A DNA stretch of 12,405 nt, taken from NCBI GenBank assembly GCA_002482715.1, contig DLGN01000137.1, positions 2,042-14,446 of the forward strand, read 5' to 3'. Below, in pieces: positions 7,271 through 12,405 of this stretch. Numbering within the stretch: position 1 is the stretch's first letter; every line of letters starts with the position of its first letter. Source of the stretch: Oxalobacteraceae bacterium UBA7693 (GTDB taxonomy: Bacteria; Pseudomonadota; Gammaproteobacteria; Burkholderiales; Burkholderiaceae_D). The notes below the pieces were generated by a model that saw only the letters and a list, made by a program, of their open reading frames with translations, was not told the origin of the DNA and made no database searches. The position numbers were made by a program, and so were the translations under genes.

Positions 7271-7756
7271 TTAGGGACTGCTATTAAAATGTATCGGTGA
7301 GAATCGTTCGGTCGCGGGATCATATTCTGCGCCCCAGAACACCTCTCCGCCATCGCAGATCACCAGTGCATTCTGGCGCCAATCAGGATTGTTTTGTGCG
7401 TGTTGGTCAATCGCGTTGATATAGACTATTTTTCGTTTGTTCCCTTTGAGTCCAGCATATTGAAAATAAACCTGTTGAATTTGCTGACGTATTTTGGGGT
7501 AATGTTTGCTGAGATATTCGTTGAGTTTGAGTTCAAGTTTCAGAATGATATGGGGGGATGGTGTCCAGCTGCTATCGACACCTGGAACAGAGGGACGCGA
7601 GCACTGCCTGCCCAAAGTTAGCGCTTGCTCGCCTTTGAGCACACTACTGTGGCCGCTAGGCCATGCTGGAAAATTGTTGGCGACAGTTTGTGCGTATCCC
7701 GTGCTTGTGATACATGCGCTACTCAGTAGCGTAAGAGTAAAGAAGAGGGCGCGCAT
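7271..7756 (-). CDS. Small secreted protein of unknown function
   Basis: I do not recognise the family with certainty. From the ATG at 7756-7754 the product is 161 residues. It opens with a Sec signal peptide (MRALFF, a hydrophobic run, then STGYA with likely cleavage before QT), so it should be periplasmic or exported. A cysteine within the signal (SSAC) fits a lipobox poorly. The mature part has two cysteines, in GRQCSRP and LVICDGGEVFWG, which could form a disulfide. A charged helical segment (ILKLELKLNEYL) lies between them and a C-terminal DGG-x-FWG-EYDPAT motif follows. I preferred this ATG to the upstream TTG at 7771-7769 because AAGGA precedes it and it starts the signal peptide directly. 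It follows the MATE gene after only 15 bp, so it is probably last in that operon. Confidence 0.75.
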   Translation of the reverse strand: MRALFFTLTLLSSACITSTGYAQTVANNFPAWPSGHSSVLKGEQALTLGRQCSRPSVPGVDSSWTPSPHIILKLELKLNEYLSKHYPKIRQQIQQVYFQYAGLKGNKRKIVYINAIDQHAQNNPDWRQNALVICDGGEVFWGAEYDPATERFSPIHFNSSP

Positions 7757-7760
7757 AATG

Positions 7761-7765
7761 TCCTT
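7761..7765 (-). promoter_or_regulatory. Ribosome binding site deciding the start of the small secreted protein
   Basis: AAGGA on the minus strand ends four bases before the ATG at 7756. The alternative TTG at 7771 has no purine-rich site upstream. The spacing is short but this is the only candidate, so it favours the 161-residue over a 166-residue product. Confidence 0.6.
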
Positions 7766-7771
7766 GGTCAA

Positions 7772-9124
7772 TTATTCGTGTTGATTTGTTTGCTCTAATT
7801 TTGCTAACACCCGGAAACACAAAACCACACCAGCAATTCCGAACAAGACGACGCCGAGACCGTATCCCGCAATCACACCGCGCGCGCCAAACCACATTCC
7901 GCCAAACCAGACAAAGGGAATCACACCGATTGTGGACCGTCCCCAATTTAACATGGTTGAATAGAGTGGGTAGCCAAGATTATTGAATGCCGCATTGGCG
8001 ACAAACAGGCTGCCGTTGAATAAGAAACTGCCAGCAACGAAAATGCAGAAAAATACGATGACATCGGCTGCTGCATCTTGAGCATCAAAGGCACGGGCGA
8101 TCATATGACTAAACACGGCGAGTAGAAACCACACGACTAGCACATAAATCAAGGTCAATTTCAGGCTATCAAGCATGGTAGATCGTAAGCGATCAAAACG
8201 TTTTGCTCCAAGGTTCTGACCGAGGATAGGACCTACTGCGCCCGATAAAGCAAACAAACCTGCAAATGCCATGGGAATCAAACGAGACACTACCGCCCAA
8301 CCGGCAACAGCCTGATCGCCATATTTTGCGAGAACTGAAGTAACAGCGGCGTTGCCAACGGGAGTCGCCACGTTGGTGAGTATCGCTGGAATGCCGATGG
8401 TAGCGAAGGCTTTAGCACCGCGGCGAAAGACTTCAGGCTCCGGCTTGCTGTAAAAGCGATGGCTGGCAAAGATACTGTAGGCGCCGATGCTCACTAATAC
8501 GACACGCGCTAGAACGTTTGCGTAAGCCGCACCATCCAAACCTAAGTTCAGGCTAAAAATAAAGAGCGGGTCGAGGATGGCGGTGGCAATTGCCGCACCC
8601 AAAGTCACATACATCGCACCTTTGCCATCACCTAAAGCACGCAATAAAGCACTGAGTCCCATACCAATACTAATTAACGGAATGGAAGGCAATACCAATT
8701 GACAGAAGCGTTTGGCAAGCCGAGCTGTTTCTGCTTGTGCACCTAGAACGCTTAGTAAACTATTCAATAGCGGATAAGTAATGATGGTTAGTAAAACAGA
8801 AATCCCCGCGATCAAAATTAGTGACGTCGCGGCAAATTGTCGGGCGAGTTGACTATCACCACTCCCGATGGCTCGTGATACCGTTGCAGCAGTTGCAATG
8901 GATAAGCCAATTGCGATCGAGGTATGAAAGAACAAAAGCGTACTAGCATAGCCAATTGCCGCAGCCAGCTCGGGTTTGCCTAATTGGGAGATATAGAGAA
9001 GATTTAAAACATCCACTAAAAAGACCGCAATCAAGCCAATCGAGCCAGTTGCGGTCATATTGATGACGTGACGCATGGTGGAACCATGCACAAATTTTCC
9101 GTGTATCGTGGGGGTACTGGTCAT
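7772..9124 (-). CDS. MATE family efflux transporter
   Basis: The 450-residue protein has about twelve hydrophobic helices in two similar halves, the normal size and layout of multidrug and toxic compound extrusion (MATE) proteins. These export cationic drugs, metabolites or dyes across the inner membrane using a sodium or proton gradient. Family-like features are the first-helix acidic residue D38 in LVDVLNLLYISQLGKPELAA, GLSALLRALGDGKGAM in the first half, the LDPLFIFSLNLGLDGAA segment, and GPILGQNLGAKRFDRLR in the second half. Substrate and coupling ion cannot be told. The start at 9124 has only a weak AGGTAGA upstream; another ATG 16 codons in is no better. It sits 55 bp downstream of a solute-binding-protein gene and 15 bp before a small secreted-protein gene, all on the minus strand, suggesting one operon. 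Confidence 0.92.
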   Translation of the reverse strand: MTSTPTIHGKFVHGSTMRHVINMTATGSIGLIAVFLVDVLNLLYISQLGKPELAAAIGYASTLLFFHTSIAIGLSIATAATVSRAIGSGDSQLARQFAATSLILIAGISVLLTIITYPLLNSLLSVLGAQAETARLAKRFCQLVLPSIPLISIGMGLSALLRALGDGKGAMYVTLGAAIATAILDPLFIFSLNLGLDGAAYANVLARVVLVSIGAYSIFASHRFYSKPEPEVFRRGAKAFATIGIPAILTNVATPVGNAAVTSVLAKYGDQAVAGWAVVSRLIPMAFAGLFALSGAVGPILGQNLGAKRFDRLRSTMLDSLKLTLIYVLVVWFLLAVFSHMIARAFDAQDAAADVIVFFCIFVAGSFLFNGSLFVANAAFNNLGYPLYSTMLNWGRSTIGVIPFVWFGGMWFGARGVIAGYGLGVVLFGIAGVVLCFRVLAKLEQTNQHE

Positions 9125-9179
9125 GAATTGATCTACCTAAGCCAACATAAACAACATAAAGTTGCCATAGTGTAGCGGA

Positions 9180-9968
9180 TTAATCCAAATTCGTTGCTTG
9201 CATGGGCGGAATGGCACCTTCTTTGCGTCCTTTTGCGATCGCTTGGTTGATGCGATTTAAGAGGTCTTGATTACTTGGACTGATACGCATAGCAAAATGA
9301 TTATTGACGATCGCGATTGGTTTTGGAAGTACGCAGAAAGCAGACTGCTCAGCGTGGCCGAAAGACTGGCTAAGTGCCGCGTAATTCTTGTTCAAGGTTT
9401 CCTGCATTTCGCGGTGATTGCCAGTGACGCCATACCAGACGATGGCATCCATACGTTTTGCCATCAATTTCTTTAAGCGAGAAATGCCGGCACCAACATC
9501 ATTTTCGACTCTAAACAATACATGCATGTGTTGGTCGAATTCTTCACCCGCACTAGTGCCGCGTACGATGCCGATCAATTTTCCTTTCAGATCGCAGATC
9601 CGATCAAATTTGAAAGTAGCGTCGCATAGTGTAACTAACCAGTTACCGTTGGCGTTGATTGGGTCTGAAAATGCATAGCGTTTTGCACGTTCTTTGGTGT
9701 AAGACATGCCCATCAAGACAATATCATGATGTAGCGCGTTATCCAGTGCGCGTTTCCAAGGGACTCGTTTAACTTCAAAGCGAACTTTTAGTGATTTTTC
9801 TATGTAACTGAGTAAGTCTCGACTGATTTTGTTGATTGGTAGGGGTTTGCCTTCTTTATCAAATTCTTCTATGGTTTGTAGCTGCACCACTTCATGTGCA
9901 TAGGCAAAGCTACTAAGATTCAAACTTAGTATGATGATGCCGCAACGAAGAATACCGTGAAGATTCAT
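9180..9968 (-). CDS. Orphan periplasmic solute-binding protein (SBP family 3-like)
   Basis: The 262-residue product starts with a signal peptide (hydrophobic 10-22, likely cleavage after FAYA at 24). It continues as a family-3 extracellular solute-binding fold, the type that binds amino acids for ABC importers. Typical elements are VPWKRALDNALHHDIVLMG with SYTKERAKRYAFSDP around 69-103, LKGKLIGIVRGTSAG at 127-141 at the hinge, and ISRLKKLMAKRMDAIVW later. Cysteines 115 and 125 could pair. No ABC permease or ATPase is adjacent; instead a MATE gene follows after 55 bp. Such orphans may act as ligand sensors or serve a distant transporter; which applies is unknown. The ATG is supported by the signal peptide, although no Shine-Dalgarno is visible before it. 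The leader predicted from the promoter is only about 20 nt. Confidence 0.88.
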   Translation of the reverse strand: MNLHGILRCGIIILSLNLSSFAYAHEVVQLQTIEEFDKEGKPLPINKISRDLLSYIEKSLKVRFEVKRVPWKRALDNALHHDIVLMGMSYTKERAKRYAFSDPINANGNWLVTLCDATFKFDRICDLKGKLIGIVRGTSAGEEFDQHMHVLFRVENDVGAGISRLKKLMAKRMDAIVWYGVTGNHREMQETLNKNYAALSQSFGHAEQSAFCVLPKPIAIVNNHFAMRISPSNQDLLNRINQAIAKGRKEGAIPPMQATNLD

Positions 9969-9996
9969 GATGGTTGAGTTGGTTGGCTTGTAATTG

Positions 9997-10023
9997 ATTG
10001 TAGCAAAGCCTCGAATACTTCAA
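9997..10023 (-). promoter_or_regulatory. Probable extended -10 promoter for the solute-binding/MATE operon
   Basis: On the minus strand TACAAT (10002-9997) is preceded by TGC, forming an extended -10 element. A partial -35, TTGAAG, lies at 10023-10018 with a short 15-bp spacer. Transcription would begin near 9990. The weak -35 suggests dependence on an activator; phased repeats lie just upstream. Confidence 0.45.
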
Positions 10024-10030
10024 AGGATTT

Positions 10031-10090
10031 GTTGCTACTGAAATTGTATAAATTATTTCACTGTTGCTGGTCGGTTGCTGATTTGTTGCT
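10031..10090. repeat. Helically phased GTTGCT/AGCAAC hexamers
   Basis: Four exact GTTGCT copies (AGCAAC on the minus strand) start at 10031, 10063, 10074 and 10085. The spacings are 32, 11 and 11 bp, close to whole turns of the helix. Relative to the predicted minus-strand start near 9990 they span about -41 to -100, a normal place for activator sites. The bound factor is unknown. Confidence 0.5.
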
Positions 10091-10127
10091 TAAATGCTGT
10101 TTCGTCTTTATCTCGTGGCAACTCTAC

Positions 10128-10180
10128 AGATCGGGGTCATTCACTGAGCAAAGAATGAATGAGGTTAAAGATCTATTTTT
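10128..10180 (+). terminator. Imperfect terminator-like hairpin in the metalloprotease leader region
   Basis: The inner stem TCATTCA (10137-10143) / TGAATGA (10156-10162) and outer stem AGATC (10128-10132) / GATCT (10170-10174) are separated by an unpaired internal loop and followed by A plus five T (10176-10180). It shares GGGGTCA and ATGAATGA with the strong terminator at 5276-5320. It may be a decayed terminator or an attenuator ahead of the metalloprotease gene. Confidence 0.4.
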
Positions 10181-10187
10181 ATAGTTA

Positions 10188-10212
10188 GTCTTTTTCATTA
10201 AATGCAAAAGAC
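10188..10212. repeat. Short inverted repeat upstream of the metalloprotease gene
   Basis: Arms GTCTTTT (10188-10194) and AAAAGAC (10206-10212) pair over 7 bp, with CAT/ATG extending the stem inside after a mismatch. It lies about 100 bp before the metalloprotease start. It could be an operator or leader structure; no T-run follows. Confidence 0.45.
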
Positions 10213-10315
10213 GGAGGCAACTAAATACAAAGATTGCTTGTCCAAGCGCACACTGTTAATTTCCTATGTATTCCATCCGTTACGCTATGCTTTGCTTTGT
10301 TCTAAAGGACCCGCT

Positions 10316-12405
10316 ATGTCAGCCCCATTACCATCGAAATTTGTCTTGAACATCATTTCCGCAGCAGTTGTGCTATTGAGTGCGATGCCTGCAAGTTATT
10401 CCGCAGCACAGACTGCACAGGGTGTTGGCGTATCAGGAAGCACTTCCGTCACAACCGCTGGCTTCGCCCAGCATACGGCAGGGATGAAAAAACATAGCGG
10501 TTTGTTTGATATCTGGACTAGCCAGGAGCAAGCAAAGATTTTGATGGCAGTGCCGCAATTAGATCGTCCCTTTTTGCTGGTCACCTCGCTGCCATTTGGA
10601 CTGGGATCGAATGATGTCGGGCTAGATCGCGGGCAAGCAGGAAGAAGTAAATTAGTCAGATTTGAACGTCATGGAAAACGGCTGTTCTTAGTACAAGAGA
10701 ACACCCGCTTTATCGCTGATTCACAAAATCCAGATGAACGCGCTTCTGTGCGTGAAGCTTTTGCTGGCGCGGTGTTGTGGGCTGGAGATATCTTGGCAAC
10801 GGAGGGCAATACCTACTTGGTCGACTTCTCGTCTTTCTTATCGACCGACAGGCATGGTGTGGCCGATACTTTGACAAGAACTCGCCAAGGGAATTACGTG
10901 GTCGACGAAAAACGCAGTGCTGTATTGAGTCAGCAAGCGAAGAATTTTCCTGATAACACCGAGCTAGAAGCTTTACTGACTTTCGCGGGTGCTGGCGACG
11001 GCCCGTTTGTACGTCAAGTGGCAGCGGATCCGAAGAGCTTGCGTGTACATCAACACGTGAGTTTGATCCGCTTGCCTGATGGGTATAAGCCGCGAACTTA
11101 TCATCCTGGTTCGGGAGGCTTGGATAGCGAGCAGATGGACTTTGCGACACCGCTGGCGGACAGTATAAATGTGCAGTGGCAAGTTAGGCATCGCTTAGAA
11201 AAGACCGATCCAAACGCAGTGGTCAGCACCGTGAAAAAGCCGATTATTTATTATTTGGATCGCGGCGCGCCAGAGCCAGTGCGGACGGCTTTGTTGGAAG
11301 GTGCCCGTTGGTGGACGAGTGCGTTTGAGAAGGCGGGTTTTAAAGACGCCTATCGCGTCGAATTACTGCCGGAAGGCGTTGATCCCATGGACATCCGCTA
11401 CAACACTATCATGTGGGTACATCGCGCAACACGCGGTTGGTCATACGGTAATGCCGTGACTGATCCACGTACCGGTGAAATCATTAAAGGTGCAGTGACC
11501 TTGGGTTCGCAACGTGTGCGACAAGATATTTTGATCGCTGAAAGTTTGTTAGCTCCTTACGGTAAATCAAGCAGTGCAGAGAAGAAAAATGCGGCGGAAC
11601 AAATGGCCTTGGCGCGATTACGTCAACTGTCTGCGCATGAAGTTGGGCATACGCTGGGAATCGCCCATAACTTTGCGCCTAGTCGTCATGGTAATGGTTC
11701 TGTGATGGATTATCCGCACCCGATTTTAGGCCTGAATAGTAAGGGTGAAGTGGAATTAAAGGATGCCTATGGAGTAGGTGTTGGACCTTGGGATGACTTT
11801 GTGGTTCAACATTTGTATGCAACTTTCCCTGGGCAAGATGAAGAAACTGCTCTGGCAAATTTGCGCGAAAAAGTCAAAGCGCGTGGCTTGCAATATGTGT
11901 CTGATACTGATTCACGCGCAGCAGGTGCGGCACATCCAAATGGTCTGCTATGGGATTTCGGCGCTGATTCCATGAAAACTTATGATCAATTGATGCAGGT
12001 GCGTCAGCGTGCTTTGAACAATTTCTCAATGGCTGTCTTGCCACCGCAGCGTCAGATTGGTGAGTTGGAAGCGCGTTTAGTTCCTGTTTATCTTTTGCAT
12101 CGTTATCAAACCGAAGCGGTGGCGCGCTTGATTGGTGGTGCCGAATATGAATATGGTTTAGCGAAAGATGCCAATGCCGGAAGAATAGAAGCTGGCACGA
12201 AACCAGTTTCTGCTGCATTACAACGGCAAGCTTTGCAAAAAATAATTGCGAGTTTGCGTGCGGAAAATTTAGCTTTGCCAAAAAATGTATTGGCGATTTT
12301 AACGCCGCCATCAGAAGGCTATAACCGCACCCCGGAATATTTTTCAGGTCGCATGAATGTTGTGTTTGATGCGCTTTCGGCGGTTGAGGCGGGCGCAGCG
12401 CAAAG
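10316..12405 (+). CDS. Secreted zinc-dependent metalloprotease (metzincin type, DUF5117/DUF4953-like), 3' partial
   Basis: The frame runs open to the window end: 696 residues are visible without a stop, and the gene continues beyond. AAAGGA at 10304-10309, six bases before the ATG, fixes the start. Residues 1 to about 31 form a signal peptide (hydrophobic 9-24, then SYSAAQ), so the enzyme acts in the periplasm or outside. The N-terminal part (about 60-290, including SGLFDIWTSQEQAKILMAVP and FLLVTSLPFGLGSNDVGLDR) resembles the DUF5118/DUF5117 region of large bacterial zinc proteases. The catalytic site is HEVGHTLGIAH: zinc ligands H441, H445 and H451 and catalytic E442. A Met-turn follows at M464 in SVMDYP, the metzincin pattern. 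The C-terminal part matches what I know of DUF4953. All catalytic residues are intact. Substrates are unknown; generic protein degradation is the simplest reading. It is divergent from the solute-binding-protein gene. Confidence 0.93.
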   Translation, partial: MSAPLPSKFVLNIISAAVVLLSAMPASYSAAQTAQGVGVSGSTSVTTAGFAQHTAGMKKHSGLFDIWTSQEQAKILMAVPQLDRPFLLVTSLPFGLGSNDVGLDRGQAGRSKLVRFERHGKRLFLVQENTRFIADSQNPDERASVREAFAGAVLWAGDILATEGNTYLVDFSSFLSTDRHGVADTLTRTRQGNYVVDEKRSAVLSQQAKNFPDNTELEALLTFAGAGDGPFVRQVAADPKSLRVHQHVSLIRLPDGYKPRTYHPGSGGLDSEQMDFATPLADSINVQWQVRHRLEKTDPNAVVSTVKKPIIYYLDRGAPEPVRTALLEGARWWTSAFEKAGFKDAYRVELLPEGVDPMDIRYNTIMWVHRATRGWSYGNAVTDPRTGEIIKGAVTLGSQRVRQDILIAESLLAPYGKSSSAEKKNAAEQMALARLRQLSAHEVGHTLGIAHNFAPSRHGNGSVMDYPHPILGLNSKGEVELKDAYGVGVGPWDDFVVQHLYATFPGQDEETALANLREKVKARGLQYVSDTDSRAAGAAHPNGLLWDFGADSMKTYDQLMQVRQRALNNFSMAVLPPQRQIGELEARLVPVYLLHRYQTEAVARLIGGAEYEYGLAKDANAGRIEAGTKPVSAALQRQALQKIIASLRAENLALPKNVLAILTPPSEGYNRTPEYFSGRMNVVFDALSAVEAGAAQ

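Larger units (their letters stand above)
9969..10315. other. Divergent control region between the solute-binding and metalloprotease genes
   Basis: This 347-bp stretch has no gene I can support. From left to right it contains a probable minus-strand promoter for the solute-binding operon, four GTTGCT hexamers (10031-10090), an imperfect hairpin with a short T-tail (10128-10180), a second hairpin (10188-10212), and the AAAGGA ribosome site at 10304-10309 of the metalloprotease gene. No plus-strand promoter is convincing, although one must exist here or inside a hairpin-flanked part. Confidence 0.7.

Noticed and set aside
7271..7756. Lipoprotein signal in the small secreted protein
   Set aside because: The cysteine is preceded by SSA without a leucine-type residue at -3, so a standard signal peptidase I site after GYA is more likely.
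7757..7771. TTG start at 7771 giving a 166-residue secreted protein
   Set aside because: It has no Shine-Dalgarno, while the ATG at 7756 has AAGGA and begins the signal peptide directly.
9167..9177. CATAGTGTAGC also present near 3656
   Set aside because: An 11-base match between two sites in a window of this size is expected by chance, and the second copy lacks the inverted arm.
10710..12311. Minus-strand ORFs and a 65-codon plus-strand ORF inside the metalloprotease gene
   Set aside because: The intact metzincin frame explains this region; the others are alternative-frame readings without domain features.
1..12405. Mobile element, CRISPR array, tRNA or phage content
   Set aside because: I found no transposase or integrase domain, no regularly spaced long repeats with spacers, and no tRNA-like cloverleaf; the genes look like ordinary chromosomal housekeeping and accessory genes.

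Overview
The window looks like chromosome from a Gram-negative proteobacterium, most likely a betaproteobacterium of the Burkholderiales (an Oxalobacteraceae member such as Undibacterium would fit). This is inferred from moderate GC content, c-di-GMP protein architectures, the YdgA/DUF945 and POT families, Sec signal peptides and normal Shine-Dalgarno sites. No 16S or other taxonomic marker is present. There are eight protein-coding genes, two of them cut by the window edges. I found no RNA gene, insertion sequence, CRISPR array, integrase or phage gene.

Layout. (1) Bases 1-3515, plus strand: a two-gene cyclic-di-GMP module. An HD-GYP protein (5' end outside the window) overlaps by 4 bp a soluble PAS-PAS-PAS-GGDEF-EAL protein. 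The second gene ends in a 12-bp tandem repeat that carries its stop codon. (2) 3516-5248, plus: an intergenic region with a probable promoter and a TSS-proximal inverted repeat, then a DUF945/YdgA-like envelope protein. (3) 5276-5320: a strong bidirectional terminator between converging genes. (4) 5394-6902, minus: a POT-family proton-coupled di/tripeptide transporter with its own probable promoter. (5) 7271-9968, minus: a probable three-gene operon read as orphan periplasmic solute-binding protein, then MATE-family exporter, then a small secreted protein of unknown function. (6) 9969-10315: a divergent control region with phased hexamer repeats and two hairpins. (7) 10316-12405, plus: a large secreted zinc metalloprotease of the metzincin type, whose 3' end lies beyond the window.

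How the genes may work together. The first two genes should set local c-di-GMP levels: one degrades it through HD-GYP, unless its altered metal ligand abolishes this, and the other can both make and degrade it. The metalloprotease and the peptide transporter could together turn external protein into imported peptides, but nothing in the sequence ties their regulation together. The solute-binding protein, MATE and secreted-protein cluster is the least conventional grouping, because the binding protein has no ABC permease or ATPase beside it.

I see no clearly new multi-gene system. The best leads are the HD-GYP metal-ligand variant, the stop-codon-bearing tandem repeat, the binding protein/MATE operon with its helically phased upstream repeats, and several unexplained stem-loops.
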